From the NCBI RefSeq assembly GCF_017810075.1, contig NZ_JADNYK010000002.1, positions 372,001 through 436,000 on the forward strand: a stretch of DNA of 64,000 bases, read 5' to 3'. The position numbers and the translations under genes are program-made. Shown in pieces: positions 26,930-37,525 of the stretch; positions within the stretch are counted from its first letter, which is position 1; every line of letters begins with the position of its first letter. Source of the stretch: Pseudozobellia sp. WGM2 (GTDB lineage Bacteria > Bacteroidota > Bacteroidia > Flavobacteriales > Flavobacteriaceae). The notes under the pieces are model-generated. The model ran no database searches. It saw only the letters and a program-made list of their open reading frames with translations, and was not told where the DNA came from.

Positions 26930-27538
26930 CTATTTATTACTAGAGTATAATTCTGAAACTTTGTCCCAATTGATTACATTGAAAAATGCATCGATGTATG
27001 CAGGGCGCTGATTTTGGTAGTTCAAGTAATAGGCATGTTCCCAAACATCCAACCCAAGAATCGGTTGACCTCCACAGCCAACATTAGGCATTACCGGGTT
27101 GTCTTGATTAGGCGTGCTGCATACTTCTACTTTTCCACCTTTGTGAACACAAAGCCATGCCCAGCCAGAACCGAACTGACCGCCAGCAGCACTGCTAAAC
27201 TTTTCTTTAAAGTCTTCGAATGAGCCATAAGCATCATTAATCGCTTCGGCTAGTTCACCAGAAGGTTTTCCGCCGCCGTCAGGTGACATGACTTCCCAAA
27301 AAAGAGAATGGTTATAAAAGCCCCCGCCATTATTTCGAACTGCGCTATTAGACATGTCAAGATTCTCGAGAATGTCTTCAATAGACTTTCCGGCCAAATC
27401 TGTGCCTTCGATGGCGTTGTTCAATTTGGTCGTGTAACCATTATGATGTTTTGTATGGTGAATCTCCATGGTACGAGCGTCAATATTAGGTTCAAGAGCA
27501 TCGTATGAATAGGGTAATTTTGGTAGTTCAAAAGCCAT
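26930..27538 (-). CDS. sodA: Superoxide dismutase, Fe/Mn type
   Basis: A 202-residue cytoplasmic superoxide dismutase. Metal ligands are visible as His in [12 protein letters not shown] (about 27), His in [10 protein letters not shown] (about 77), and Asp and His in [19 protein letters not shown] (about 163 and 167). Normal length. Whether iron or manganese is used cannot be decided safely from sequence. Divergent from addA. Confidence 0.96.
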   Translation of the reverse strand: MAFELPKLPYSYDALEPNIDARTMEIHHTKHHNGYTTKLNNAIEGTDLAGKSIEDILENLDMSNSAVRNNGGGFYNHSLFWEVMSPDGGGKPSGELAEAINDAYGSFEDFKEKFSSAAGGQFGSGWAWLCVHKGGKVEVCSTPNQDNPVMPNVGCGGQPILGLDVWEHAYYLNYQNQRPAYIDAFFNVINWDKVSELYSSNK

Positions 27539-27657
27539 ATTACTTAATTTTTTAGATTATTATTTAGTAAGTTGAAAAGTACGTTTTTTAACAAACAAAA
27601 TCCCTTAATTATTTGTTAAGAACTCTAATAGAATCCTTATTTTGCGTAAAAAAGCAC

Positions 27658-30600
27658 TTGCAAGACGCACCCTTCAAAATATACAACGCATCCGCGGGTT
27701 CGGGAAAAACCCATACCCTTACCAAAGAGTACTTGAAAATTATACTTCAGAGAAAGGGCGGTTACCAAAAAATATTGGCAATTACCTTCACCAATAAGGC
27801 GGTAAACGAGATGAAAAGACGAATTTTAGACAGTCTTTTTGAATTTTCTAAGGTGACAGAATTAGAGGGTGCACCAGTAATATTTAAAGATATATGTACA
27901 GAACTTTCTCTGGATGTCGAAGAACTTCGAGAACGTTCAAAAGAAACACTTAAAGAAATTCTGCACAATTATGCTTTTTTCGATATATCGACGATAGATA
28001 AGTTTACCCATCGCATTATACGAACCTTTGCCAAAGACCTTAAAATTCCCCAGAATTTTGAAGTTATTTTAGACACCGACTTATTACTTGATGAAGCGAT
28101 TGCAAGATTAGTGCAGAAAGCGGGGTCAAATGAAAAATTGACCAAAGTCTTGCTTGATTTTGCTTTGGAAAAAATAGATGGTGATAAAAGTTGGGATATT
28201 ACTTATGACCTTTATAATATCGGTAAGTTGATTTTTAGTGAAAATCATGCTGAACACCTAGCTAAATTAAGGAATAAGAAAATAGAAGACTTCTTACAAC
28301 TCAAAAGCAAGTTGAGCAAAGGTCAAAAAGCTATTGAAAAGCATTTGGTCGAACTTGCGGAAAAGGCTTTGGACATCATTGACGACAATGGTTTGGAGTA
28401 CTCTGATTTTACTCGAAGCTCTTTTCCTAATTTTATGTTGAAAATTTCGAAAGGTGATTTTGATATCGATTACAATGCGGGTTGGAAACAAAATTTTGAC
28501 ACCACCAAGCTATACAACAAATCGGCACCAGAGCGAGTCAAATCGACCTTAGACTTACTTCACGTACAATTCGCTCAGCTGTTTACAGCTATACGAACAG
28601 ATTTTTATCAATTGTTATTTCTAAAGAACGCCTATGGTAATATAGTACCCTTAACCGTTCTCAATGCTATTCAGCAAGAAGTAAAGACCTTACAGGAAGA
28701 ACGTGACCAGCTGATTATATCTGAATTCAATACATTGATATCAAAAGAGATAAAAAATCAGCCCGCCCCTTTCATATACGAGCGTTTGGGTGAAAAATAC
28801 CGACATTATTTTATTGATGAGTTTCAAGACACATCAGTACTACAATGGAATAATTTAGTGCCGCTCATAGCGAACGCTCTTGAAAGTGAAGACATGTTGG
28901 GCAAACAAGGTTCTTTATTTTTGGTGGGTGATGCCAAGCAGGCTATTTACCGATGGCGCGGGGGCCGGGCCGAACAATTTTTGAACTTGGCCCTCAAGGT
29001 CGCCAATCCTTTTGTAGTGCCTCCAGAGACCTACAACCTACCTGTAAATTACCGAAGCCACGATCAAATAATAAAATTTAACAATGAGTTCTTTACGGCT
29101 ACCAGTTCTTATTTGAACAATAGCACATATGGTACAATGTTCGAAGATGGCAATCGACAAGGCGTAAATCCCAAAACGGGAGGTATAGTACAGCTCAATT
29201 TTCTCGAGAAAGACGATGACATCGATAAGAATGAAATGTACGGTAAAGAAGTTTTGAATTTAATTCAAGGCATTCGAGATAAAAATTACTCGTACGGTGA
29301 GATATGTATTTTGGTACGTAGTAATAAAGATGGAGTTTTTCTTGCGGATTATCTCACTCAAAATGCAATACCGACCATATCATCGGAGAGCCTGTTGCTC
29401 AATAGCAGCGATAAGGTTCGATTTCTTATCAATTTACTGAAATACACCGCAGATGGTGAAAATTCTGAAGTGGCCTACGACCTCTTAAATTATCTCTCAG
29501 CTCAAAAAGAAGGCCAACATCGGCTCATTTATGAGAATTTGAATAGCGTGTCACAGCTATTCATGTCTAGGTTTGGTTTTAGTATCGAAGCCTTAAAACA
29601 AATTTCGGTTTACGATGGTATCGAATTGGCCATTAGGCAATTTGAATTAATGCCCGATTCTGACGCTTACGTTATCTATCTTTTAGATGAAGTATTAGAT
29701 GTAGAAAGAAAAGAAGGTGCTGGAATACATACTTTTTTAGAGTATTGGGAAAAAAAGAAAGACAAATTAAGCCTTTCAGCCCCTGAGCACGTTGCTGCGG
29801 TGCGAATCATGAGTATTCACAAATCTAAGGGTTTAGAGTTTCCTTTTGTAATCTTTCCTTTTGCTAATGACAATATTTACAAACGCTTGGCAGGGCAGAA
29901 AAAAATGTGGTTACCACTGAATCCGGAATTTTCAGATGGTTTTGATGAAGTGTTGATCAATGAAAAGAAAGAAGTTGTTGAGTATGGGGCGGTAGCTGAA
30001 AGGTTGTTTACCGAAGAAGAGCATCTCATGGAACTTGATTCATTTAATGTGCTATATGTGGCACTTACACGAGCTGAAAAGGGTTTATATATTGTAAGCG
30101 AGAAAGATTTGAATAGAAACGGAGCGCACAAAACCGATTATTATTCGGGGCTGTTCATTGAATATCTCATTAGTAAGGGCCTATGGAACAGTGAAATTTT
30201 GACGTATACCTTTGGTGAGCTAATCAAGAACGCTTCCAAAACTACGGCAATTCAGCAAAGCAGAGTAGACTTTGTTGTAACTCAAAAAGACAGGCCGGCA
30301 TTTAAAATATTGACCAGAGGAGGCATGCTTTGGGATAGTGCGAGGGAGGAAGCCATTCTGCAAGGTAATCGTATGCATCATATTCTCGGATTAATTGAAA
30401 CCGAAGATGATATTGATGCCGCGCTTGAGAAAAGTATTAATCAAGGTATTATTACTCAATCAGAGCTATCCGCTTTTGAGAAGAGTCTGAATAAAGTATT
30501 GAAACATCCAGACTTGAATGATTACTATCTAGCAGGTAATATCATTAAGAATGAAAAGGACATCATCACCCAAACAGGCGAACTATTGAGGCCTGACAGA

Positions 30601-30774
30601 GTTGTTTTGAACGATAAAAGTGCGGTGCTCATCGACTATAAAACGGGTAAGCGAAATCCGAAATATAAAGAACAACTTTACAGATATTCAGATACACTTG
30701 AGAGTATGGGGTTTATTGTCGAAAAGAGAATTATAGTCTATATAAATGATTTAGTGCTTACCGAATTTGTATAG
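27658..30774 (+). CDS. AddA/RecB-like UvrD-family helicase-nuclease
   Basis: About 1,038 residues. N-terminal UvrD-type helicase motifs are all present: Walker A in ASAGSGKTHTL, DEFQDTS (motif II), GDAKQAIYRWRGG (III), NYRSH (IV), SIHKSKGLEFPFVI (V) and YVALTRAEKGLYI (VI). A PD-(D/E)XK nuclease domain at the C-terminus carries AVLIDYKTGK. With the downstream AddB-like protein it should process DNA double-strand ends for RecA. The frame opens at TTG 27613, but TTG 27658 (reading M-QDAPFKIYNASAG) fits the family start, and the earlier TTG lies in the likely promoter. Confidence 0.88.
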   Translation: MQDAPFKIYNASAGSGKTHTLTKEYLKIILQRKGGYQKILAITFTNKAVNEMKRRILDSLFEFSKVTELEGAPVIFKDICTELSLDVEELRERSKETLKEILHNYAFFDISTIDKFTHRIIRTFAKDLKIPQNFEVILDTDLLLDEAIARLVQKAGSNEKLTKVLLDFALEKIDGDKSWDITYDLYNIGKLIFSENHAEHLAKLRNKKIEDFLQLKSKLSKGQKAIEKHLVELAEKALDIIDDNGLEYSDFTRSSFPNFMLKISKGDFDIDYNAGWKQNFDTTKLYNKSAPERVKSTLDLLHVQFAQLFTAIRTDFYQLLFLKNAYGNIVPLTVLNAIQQEVKTLQEERDQLIISEFNTLISKEIKNQPAPFIYERLGEKYRHYFIDEFQDTSVLQWNNLVPLIANALESEDMLGKQGSLFLVGDAKQAIYRWRGGRAEQFLNLALKVANPFVVPPETYNLPVNYRSHDQIIKFNNEFFTATSSYLNNSTYGTMFEDGNRQGVNPKTGGIVQLNFLEKDDDIDKNEMYGKEVLNLIQGIRDKNYSYGEICILVRSNKDGVFLADYLTQNAIPTISSESLLLNSSDKVRFLINLLKYTADGENSEVAYDLLNYLSAQKEGQHRLIYENLNSVSQLFMSRFGFSIEALKQISVYDGIELAIRQFELMPDSDAYVIYLLDEVLDVERKEGAGIHTFLEYWEKKKDKLSLSAPEHVAAVRIMSIHKSKGLEFPFVIFPFANDNIYKRLAGQKKMWLPLNPEFSDGFDEVLINEKKEVVEYGAVAERLFTEEEHLMELDSFNVLYVALTRAEKGLYIVSEKDLNRNGAHKTDYYSGLFIEYLISKGLWNSEILTYTFGELIKNASKTTAIQQSRVDFVVTQKDRPAFKILTRGGMLWDSAREEAILQGNRMHHILGLIETEDDIDAALEKSINQGIITQSELSAFEKSLNKVLKHPDLNDYYLAGNIIKNEKDIITQTGELLRPDRVVLNDKSAVLIDYKTGKRNPKYKEQLYRYSDTLESMGFIVEKRIIVYINDLVLTEFV

Positions 30775-30785
30775 TCTACTATACA

Positions 30786-30929
30786 TTATCGATTTTTCTT
30801 GGTTTTCTTCTCTTTCCAATATTTATAGCCTAAATATGCAAATTGTGCACCAACAAGGGCCAATGTGTATTTCCGGCTTCGTGTCAAAGCTGCCGCTACT
30901 CCTAATAATTTAGATTTCATAATATTCAT
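30786..30929 (-). CDS. 47-residue basic small protein
   Basis: A short frame on the minus strand reading MNIMKSKLLGVAAALTRS and then a hydrophobic stretch TLALVGAQFAYLGYKYW ending in a lysine-rich tail (KEKKTKKNR). It may be a single-pass membrane protein. An internal ATG at 30920 (MKSKLL) is an alternative start. It is convergent with addA and divergent from kbl. No family recognised; the ordered amphipathic and basic pattern is the only support. Confidence 0.45.
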   Translation of the reverse strand: MNIMKSKLLGVAAALTRSRKYTLALVGAQFAYLGYKYWKEKKTKKNR

Positions 30930-31046
30930 TTTGTATTTAATAGACGCAACATACTTATTTTCTATTTTTGAAAAGAACCCTAATCATTTAATAAATAACT
31001 TGATTTTTAGAAGATTCATCTAATATTATATTCAGATAACAATTAT

Positions 31047-32240
31047 ATGTACGGAAAAATAGAAGAGCACTTAAAAAGTGAAATCAATCAAATCAAAGAA
31101 GATGGACTTTATAAAGATGAACGGATTATCGTTTCACCTCAAGGCGCCGAAATAAAATTGGCCGATGGATCAGAGGTTATAAATTTTTGTGCCAATAATT
31201 ACTTGGGGCTGTCTTCACACCCAGAAGTCATACAAGCAGCAAAGGATACTCTAGATACCCATGGTTTTGGTATGTCATCGGTTCGATTCATTTGCGGTAC
31301 TCAAGACATTCATAAAGAGTTAGAATCTAAAATTGCTGATTTCTACGGGACTGAGGACACCATATTATATGCAGCGGCATTCGATGCCAATGGTGGGGTC
31401 TTCGAACCCTTGCTCACTGCTGAAGATGCTATCATATCAGATTCGCTCAACCACGCGTCGATTATTGATGGGGTAAGGTTATGCAAAGCCAAAAGATACC
31501 GTTATGCCAATAGCGATATGAAAGATTTGGAAAAACAATTGCAGCAAGCTAACGCAGATAAAGCTCGATTTAAAATTATTGTTACTGATGGAGTCTTTTC
31601 TATGGATGGCTTGGTAGCACCACTTGACGCTATTTGCGACCTGGCAGATAAATATGATGCCCTTGTGATGATCGATGAATGTCATGCAACAGGCTTTATA
31701 GGGGAAACCGGTCGTGGAACCCTGGAAGAAAAAGGGGTCATGGGTAGAATCGATATCATAACGGGCACCCTTGGTAAAGCCCTGGGTGGTGCTATGGGAG
31801 GGTATACCACTGCGAAGAAAGAAATTATTGAAATTTTACGTCAGCGATCTAGACCTTATTTGTTCTCAAATTCACTGGCCCCGGCAATCGTAGGGGCGTC
31901 TATCAAAGTTTTTGAACTTTTACAAAACGACACTTCACTACGCGATAAGCTCCAGAAAAACACTGAATATTTTAAGGAAGGAATTAAAAAAGCAGGTTTT
32001 GATATCGTTAATGGAGATTCAGCCATTGTACCAATAATGTTATATGATGCGAAAGTGGCCCAAGAAATGGCCAAGCGACTTTTAGAGAAAAATGTATATG
32101 TAATCGGATTTTTTTATCCGGTAGTTCCTAAAGGTAAAGCAAGAATTCGCGTACAATTGTCGGCGGCCCACGAGATGAAGCATTTAGACCAAGCTATCGA
32201 TGCTTTTACCGAAGTCGGCAAGGCCTTAAAAATCGTTTAA
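31047..32240 (+). CDS. kbl: Glycine C-acetyltransferase (2-amino-3-ketobutyrate CoA ligase)
   Basis: A 397-residue PLP enzyme of the alpha-oxoamine synthase family. It starts like Kbl ([12 protein letters not shown]...[11 protein letters not shown]), with [43 protein letters not shown] and the PLP lysine in [15 protein letters not shown] (about 244). It joins or splits 2-amino-3-ketobutyrate in threonine breakdown. Threonine dehydrogenase is not beside it. Confidence 0.94.
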   Translation: MYGKIEEHLKSEINQIKEDGLYKDERIIVSPQGAEIKLADGSEVINFCANNYLGLSSHPEVIQAAKDTLDTHGFGMSSVRFICGTQDIHKELESKIADFYGTEDTILYAAAFDANGGVFEPLLTAEDAIISDSLNHASIIDGVRLCKAKRYRYANSDMKDLEKQLQQANADKARFKIIVTDGVFSMDGLVAPLDAICDLADKYDALVMIDECHATGFIGETGRGTLEEKGVMGRIDIITGTLGKALGGAMGGYTTAKKEIIEILRQRSRPYLFSNSLAPAIVGASIKVFELLQNDTSLRDKLQKNTEYFKEGIKKAGFDIVNGDSAIVPIMLYDAKVAQEMAKRLLEKNVYVIGFFYPVVPKGKARIRVQLSAAHEMKHLDQAIDAFTEVGKALKIV

Positions 32241-32289
32241 ATGCATTATTTTCCCTATAAAAAGCGTTAAAAAAAATAGGAAATTGATT

Positions 32290-32319
32290 TTGTTAATAAT
32301 ATTTAACAACTTACATTTG
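32290..32319 (+). promoter_or_regulatory. Consensus promoter for the OmpA-like gene
   Basis: TTG (32290-32292), 19-bp spacer, TACATTTG (32312-32319) match the Bacteroidota consensus exactly. It gives a leader of about 28 nt and suggests strong expression, in line with the biased codon use of the gene. Confidence 0.82.
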
Positions 32320-32353
32320 CAGCTAATAAACACTTAAACTTAAAAATTTGAAC

Positions 32354-33694
32354 ATGAAACATCTTAGCAAATTATTGGTTGTTGTCCTGCTAATAGTAGG
32401 GGTTAACAACATACAAGCGCAAGACGAGAATAACCCTTGGCAGGTAAGTTTTGGGGTTAATGCCATAGACACTTACCCAACTGGTGACGATGGCGGTTTC
32501 GGTAGTCAGCTTTTCAACGCGACCGACCACTGGAACATTCTTCCTTCTATCTCTTACGTTGGTGTATCAAAGTACGTAGGCAACGGTTTCTCTGTTGGTG
32601 CTAGAGGTTCTTTGAACAAAATCGACAAATTAGGAGATGTTGGTGTTGATGATCTTTCTCATTACGCTATAGATGGTACGATTAAATATAACTTTATTGA
32701 AGGTACTGTAATCGATCCTTTCGTTGAGATTGGTGGTGGTTACACTTGGATCGATGAAATCGGTGCTGGTACAGCAAACGGTGGAGTTGGTATCAACTTC
32801 TGGTTTACCGATAACATTGGTCTTACAGTTCAGACTTCTTACAAGCATGCTTTCGAAGATTACCTTGCTAAGCACTGGCAACATATGGCCGGTATCGCAG
32901 TTAAGTTCGGTGGAACTGATACTGACGGTGATGGTATCTACGATAAAGATGATGCTTGCCCAGAAGTTGCTGGTCTAGAAGCTTTCAACGGTTGTCCTGA
33001 TGCTGATGGTGATGGAATCGAAGATAGCAAAGATGCTTGTCCTAACGAAGCTGGTTCTGCCGAAATGAACGGTTGTCCTGATGCTGACGGTGACGGTGTT
33101 GCTGATAAAGATGACAAGTGTCCAGATGTTGCTGGATTGGCTAACTTAGCTGGTTGTCCTGATGCTGACGGTGACGGTGTTGCTGATGGTGATGATGAGT
33201 GTCCTAATGAAGCAGGTCCTGCTGAAAACAAAGGATGCCCATGGCCAGATTCTGACGGTGATAGTGTATTAGATAAAGATGATAAGTGTCCAGATGTTGC
33301 TGGTACTGTAGCTAACGCCGGTTGTCCTGAAGTTACCGAAGAAGTTCAAAAGCAATTGAATGAGTACGCTAGAACAATCTTGTTCGACACTGGTAAATCT
33401 TCAATCAAAGCTGAATCAACTTCAGTTATGGTAGATATCATCACCATCTTGAAAGAGTACCCAACTGCTAAATTTACAGTAGAAGGTCACACTGATAGTG
33501 TTGGTAGCCAGAAATTGAACCAAAGTCTTTCTGAGTCTAGAGCCCTTTCTGTAAAAGAGTTCTTGGTTGACAAAGGCATCGAAGAGTTCAGATTGTCTGC
33601 TATCGGTTACGGTGAAGACAAGCCAATCGCTTCTAACAACACAAGAAGTGGTAGAAAAGAAAACAGAAGAGTTGAAATCAACTTGGTGAAATAA
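32354..33694 (+). CDS. OmpA-family outer membrane protein with thrombospondin type 3 repeats
   Basis: About 446 residues. Signal peptide [17 protein letters not shown] ending at IQAQ; an N-terminal beta-barrel-like region (about 25-190); about five calcium-binding TSP3 repeats of the DxDGDGxxDxxDxCP form (about 195-330); and a C-terminal OmpA peptidoglycan-binding domain ([39 protein letters not shown]). It probably links outer membrane and cell wall. Codon use is very uniform (GGT, GCT, GAT), a sign of high expression. TTG at 32348 is an upstream alternative; ATG 32354 fits the signal peptide. Confidence 0.92.
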   Translation: MKHLSKLLVVVLLIVGVNNIQAQDENNPWQVSFGVNAIDTYPTGDDGGFGSQLFNATDHWNILPSISYVGVSKYVGNGFSVGARGSLNKIDKLGDVGVDDLSHYAIDGTIKYNFIEGTVIDPFVEIGGGYTWIDEIGAGTANGGVGINFWFTDNIGLTVQTSYKHAFEDYLAKHWQHMAGIAVKFGGTDTDGDGIYDKDDACPEVAGLEAFNGCPDADGDGIEDSKDACPNEAGSAEMNGCPDADGDGVADKDDKCPDVAGLANLAGCPDADGDGVADGDDECPNEAGPAENKGCPWPDSDGDSVLDKDDKCPDVAGTVANAGCPEVTEEVQKQLNEYARTILFDTGKSSIKAESTSVMVDIITILKEYPTAKFTVEGHTDSVGSQKLNQSLSESRALSVKEFLVDKGIEEFRLSAIGYGEDKPIASNNTRSGRKENRRVEINLVK

Positions 33695-33720
33695 GTTAAT
33701 TTCACACAATTGAATACATT

Positions 33721-33750
33721 AAGCCCTGACATTTGTCAGGGCTTTTTTAT
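33721..33750 (+). terminator. Intrinsic terminator after the OmpA-like gene
   Basis: Stem AAGCCCTGACA (33721-33731) and TGTCAGGGCTT (33734-33744) with a run of T. It isolates ompA from addB, which starts only 9 bp later. Confidence 0.85.
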
Positions 33751-33758
33751 TTTTGATT

Positions 33759-36500
33759 ATGCAGAGTTTTTTAGAAGATGTTGTTGTTGAAATTTCCAAA
33801 AAGGGTTACTCTTTTGAGAAGTTGATTTTCATACTGCCCAGTAAGAGGGCGGGTACCTTCTTAAAGAAGGCTATAGCGAAGAATATAGAAGGTTCTATTT
33901 TCTCTCCCGAAATTCATAGCATAGAAAGCTTTGTCGAAAAAATATCCGGACTTACCTATGCCAGTGCGACCCAACAACTGTTCACATTATACGAAGCATA
34001 TTGCGAACAGCCCTTAGAAAGAAAAGATGATTTTTTCACTTTCTCTAAATGGGCGCAAACCTTGCTTCAAGATTATAATGAGATAGATAGATATCTTATT
34101 GATGTATCTAAACTATTTGGCAATCTAGCTGCGATTCAAGAAATCAACCATTGGTCTTTAGAGGAAAACAAGACCAAGATGATGGAAGACTATCTTGCCT
34201 TTTGGAACAACCTCGAACCCTTATATCACAAGTTCAATTCTAAATTATCCGAGAAAGGTATCGGTCACCAGGGTCTCGTTTATCGAAAGGCCTGTAATAG
34301 ACTAGATGATTATTTACAGGGTCAAGCTGAAAAACATTTTTTGTTTGTCGGCTTTAATGCATTGAACACTGCTGAGAGTCGAATTATACAAAGTATTCTT
34401 TCGAAAGTTGATTCTGATATTTATTGGGATCTTGATACTTATTTTTTGAACGACCCGGTTCATGATGCAAGTCTGTTTATCCGTCAACATCTTAATAATT
34501 GGCCCTATTATAAAAATTCTGCTCCTAAAGGAATTAGTGATTACTATTTATCATCGAAAAACATTGAGGTAATCGGAATTCCAAAAAATGTTTCGCAGGC
34601 TAAGTATACTGGTCAATTGTTGTCAAAGTTACGTTTTGAATCAGCTGCCAAATTGCAAAACACTGCGGTTGTGCTAGGTGATGAAACGTTGATGAATTCG
34701 TTAATCAATTCTATTCCAGAAGAAGTAGATGGTATTAACATTACCATGGGTTACCCATTGGATAAAACCCCCTTGGCTTCACTCTTTGATCAGTTTATTG
34801 ATTTATATATTTCTAAAAGTAACGGTAAATGGTTTCATAAGAATATTCAGTCTTTGTTGAGCCATCCCTATCTTCATGTGCTTCTCAATGACGACAGAGT
34901 TTCGGTTAGCAGTATAGTAGAAATTATTCGAACCAAAAACTGGAGCTATTTAAGTGCCGATAAGCTCAATGAGATTATAGACAGTGAACATGCATCACGG
35001 CTATTCACTGATGATGAGTTAAAACCGAACGAGTTTATCGAGCGATGTATTGATCTTATATTAGCTTTAAAGGAGAAATTTCAACTACTTGATGATGCCC
35101 TAGCCTTAGAATATTTATATAGGTTCTATACGCTGTTCAATCAGTTGGTCGATTTGGTGCGTGACCATTCATTTGTAGCCGATTTAAAATCGCTACAGGC
35201 ACTTTATCGTGAACTGTTAAGCGCAGAATCGCTAGATTTTCAGGGTGAGCCACTAGAAGGGCTTCAAATTATGGGAATGTTAGAGAGCAGAAATTTAGAT
35301 TTTGAGACGGTTATTCTTACTTCGGTTAATGAAGGAATACTTCCCTCGGGCAAATCGAACAACTCTTTTATTCCATTTGATTTAAAAGTTCGTTTAGGTC
35401 TGCCCACCTATAAAGAAAAAGATGCCGTCTACACCTATCACTTCTATCGACTGTTGCAGCGTGCAAAGAATATTTACCTTCTGTATAATACAGAGCCCGA
35501 TGTGCTAGAAGGTGGTGAGAAAAGTCGTTTGATCAGTCAATTGCTCACCGATGAGAACAAATATCCCCATATAAAAGAAAAGATTGCCGCACCTGAGATA
35601 AGTCCGGTGATGAAATCGCTTGAAATCATTGAAAAAGATGAACATTTACTCTCGTTGATCAAAGCTCATGCGTCCAGAGGTTTTTCACCAACTTCTTTGA
35701 GCAATTATATTAGAAACCCCATAGACTTCTACAAGCGCAATCTTTTGGGAATAGATGATGTATTAGAGGTTGAGGAGACAATTGCGGCCAACACTTTTGG
35801 CACTATTGTTCATGACACCCTAGAAGATATTTATACGCCGTTGGTAGGTCAGATTCTTACTGAGAAGAACTTGACCGAAGCTAAGGGCAAAATAACTAGG
35901 TTGGTGAAACAACACTTTTCAAAGTCTTATTTGGAAGGAGATATTAGCCAAGGTAAAAACTTGATAGCATATCATGTAATCTTGCGCTATATTGAGAACT
36001 TTATCGATTTGGAAATTAAGGAAGCCGAAGCACATGAAATAAAGATTATCGCCCTTGAACAAAATCTCAAAGTTCAACTTCAAATACCGGAACTGGAGTT
36101 TCCGGTTCAATTAAAAGGAAAACTTGACCGCGTCGATTCATATGACGGTACGTTACGTATTATTGATTATAAAACTGGTAGAGTAAATCAATCGCAGGTA
36201 GAAATTGTCGATTGGGTCGAAATCGCTTCCGAATATGAATACAGTAAGGCATTTCAACTGCTCTGCTATGCCGTAATGTATAATGCACAACAACCTATCG
36301 AAACGATTGAGTCAGGTATTTTTACCTTTAAAAATTTAAGCGCCGGACTTTTACGTTTCGCTACTAAAGAAGGAAAAATGAGCAGGAAAAAAGATTATCA
36401 GATTACCCAAGAAACCTTGGCGCTGTTCTTTAATGAACTAAAGGCCTTGATTCTGGAGATTTGTAACCCTTATAGTGCTTTTGAAGAAAAAGAGGTTTAA
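33759..36500 (+). CDS. AddB-like PD-(D/E)XK nuclease/helicase-fold protein
   Basis: About 913 residues. The N-terminal part (FIFILPSKRAGTFLKKAI-like) resembles the inactive helicase half of AddB; the C-terminal nuclease domain (about 650-905) includes SNYIRNPIDFYKRNLLG, TFGTIVHDTLEDIY and GKLDRVDSYDGTLRIIDYKTG, the core PD-(D/E)XK residues. It should partner with AddA 3 kb upstream. The iron-sulfur cysteines of classical AddB are not apparent. TTG 33753 is an upstream alternative to ATG 33759. Confidence 0.82.
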   Translation: MQSFLEDVVVEISKKGYSFEKLIFILPSKRAGTFLKKAIAKNIEGSIFSPEIHSIESFVEKISGLTYASATQQLFTLYEAYCEQPLERKDDFFTFSKWAQTLLQDYNEIDRYLIDVSKLFGNLAAIQEINHWSLEENKTKMMEDYLAFWNNLEPLYHKFNSKLSEKGIGHQGLVYRKACNRLDDYLQGQAEKHFLFVGFNALNTAESRIIQSILSKVDSDIYWDLDTYFLNDPVHDASLFIRQHLNNWPYYKNSAPKGISDYYLSSKNIEVIGIPKNVSQAKYTGQLLSKLRFESAAKLQNTAVVLGDETLMNSLINSIPEEVDGINITMGYPLDKTPLASLFDQFIDLYISKSNGKWFHKNIQSLLSHPYLHVLLNDDRVSVSSIVEIIRTKNWSYLSADKLNEIIDSEHASRLFTDDELKPNEFIERCIDLILALKEKFQLLDDALALEYLYRFYTLFNQLVDLVRDHSFVADLKSLQALYRELLSAESLDFQGEPLEGLQIMGMLESRNLDFETVILTSVNEGILPSGKSNNSFIPFDLKVRLGLPTYKEKDAVYTYHFYRLLQRAKNIYLLYNTEPDVLEGGEKSRLISQLLTDENKYPHIKEKIAAPEISPVMKSLEIIEKDEHLLSLIKAHASRGFSPTSLSNYIRNPIDFYKRNLLGIDDVLEVEETIAANTFGTIVHDTLEDIYTPLVGQILTEKNLTEAKGKITRLVKQHFSKSYLEGDISQGKNLIAYHVILRYIENFIDLEIKEAEAHEIKIIALEQNLKVQLQIPELEFPVQLKGKLDRVDSYDGTLRIIDYKTGRVNQSQVEIVDWVEIASEYEYSKAFQLLCYAVMYNAQQPIETIESGIFTFKNLSAGLLRFATKEGKMSRKKDYQITQETLALFFNELKALILEICNPYSAFEEKEV

Positions 36501-36516
36501 TCCATATAAAAAGAAA

Positions 36517-36542
36517 GCCCGAAAAATAAAATGTCTTCGGGC
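36517..36542 (-). terminator. Terminator for the SDR gene
   Basis: GCCCGAA (36517-36523) and TTCGGGC (36536-36542); on the minus strand it is followed by TTTCTTTTT, so it ends the SDR transcript and sits between the convergent addB and SDR genes. Confidence 0.7.
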
Positions 36543-36562
36543 CTTCATCAATTTGAATACTT

Positions 36563-37276
36563 CTATTTTTTATCAGGTCTGCTGGGTCGAACCTCAATTT
36601 TACTTGGCAGTGTTCGAGGGTGCATTTTTAATAAGTCGACCACTAATTCGCCAATATCTTCAGGTTGAATTTTCCAAGCGTCTTGATCATCAGGTTCGTT
36701 TCCATTAAAGTGAGTGGCAACGGATCCCGGCATGATAGTGGAAACCTTTATATCATACTTTCTGAGGTCTAGCATCGCCGCTTGGGTGAAACCGACCACT
36801 CCGAATTTGGTGGCATTGTAACCAGCACCAGAAGCAAAGAAATTCGTACCTGCGAGACTTGCCAATGTCATGTAATACCCTTTTGATTGTTTCAAAGCGT
36901 CAACTGAAGCCTTTAGCGTATGAAAAACACCATTTAAATTGGTATTGATCATTTGATGCCATTGGGTTTCGGTCATTTCATCGATTGGGGCGAAATTTCC
37001 AAGTCCTGCATTGGCCAAAACCAAGTCTATTTTTCCCCATTTATCAATAATCTTCTTGACCGCCTCTTCTTCATCACGCAATTTTGAAACATCAGAGGCA
37101 ACACCGATTACTTGATTCTCGTCGCCCAGTTGATCAGCTGCTTTGCGTACCGTTTGTAATGTTCGACCGCTTATGGCAACTTTCATTCCCGAGGCCAACA
37201 ATTTTTCGGCAACGGCATAGCCGATACCTTTTGACCCTCCTGTAATATATGCTACTTTATCTTTTAGTTCTTTCAT
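36563..37276 (-). CDS. Short-chain dehydrogenase/reductase
   Basis: About 237 residues of the classical SDR fold: cofactor loop TGGSKGIGYAVAEKL near residue 12, NAG in LANAGLGNFAP, and catalytic Ser-Tyr-Lys in LASLAGTNFFASGAGYNATKFG. NADP(H) use is suggested by the SGRT segment after beta-2. Substrate unknown; an FabG- or sorbose/uronate-reductase-type role is possible given the uronate genes next door, but that is inference. The upstream ATG at 37294 is an alternative start; MKELKDKVAYITG from 37276 fits better. Confidence 0.82.
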   Translation of the reverse strand: MKELKDKVAYITGGSKGIGYAVAEKLLASGMKVAISGRTLQTVRKAADQLGDENQVIGVASDVSKLRDEEEAVKKIIDKWGKIDLVLANAGLGNFAPIDEMTETQWHQMINTNLNGVFHTLKASVDALKQSKGYYMTLASLAGTNFFASGAGYNATKFGVVGFTQAAMLDLRKYDIKVSTIMPGSVATHFNGNEPDDQDAWKIQPEDIGELVVDLLKMHPRTLPSKIEVRPSRPDKK

Positions 37277-37454
37277 GAGAATATTTTTGTTCAATGTACC
37301 TCGCAGCTCAGTAATAGAAAAAAACCTGACGTTATAGTTTTCTTAAAAACGTGGCAAGAATCCAATTTTTATTCAAGTATAATACGATATGGGCAACGAT
37401 TGTATTCTTTATCTTTTTTCTTGCTTAAACGCAAATAGAAACCTATTTTTAAAA

Positions 37455-37479
37455 CCTTGCAGATTTACTAATTGCAAGG
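37455..37479. promoter_or_regulatory. Inverted repeat upstream of uxaC
   Basis: CCTTGCA (37455-37461) and TGCAAGG (37473-37479) flank an 11-bp spacer, about 50 bp before the uxaC ATG. It could be an operator for a uronate-responsive regulator or a leader hairpin; nothing in the window identifies the regulator. Confidence 0.35.
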
Positions 37480-37525
37480 CAAATAAATCTTTTATTCTAA
37501 ATTACTAGAGCTCATAAGTTTAAAA

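Noticed and set aside
27613-27657. Upstream TTG start for addA
   Set aside because: It adds 15 residues with no family match and overlaps the likely promoter (TTATTTTG near 27644).
32930-33320. Tandem DNA repeats
   Set aside because: These are the coding repeats of the thrombospondin type 3 domain in the OmpA-like protein, not a separate element.
36475-36708. 77-codon plus-strand frame after addB
   Set aside because: It overlaps the addB end, the terminator and the antisense of the SDR gene.
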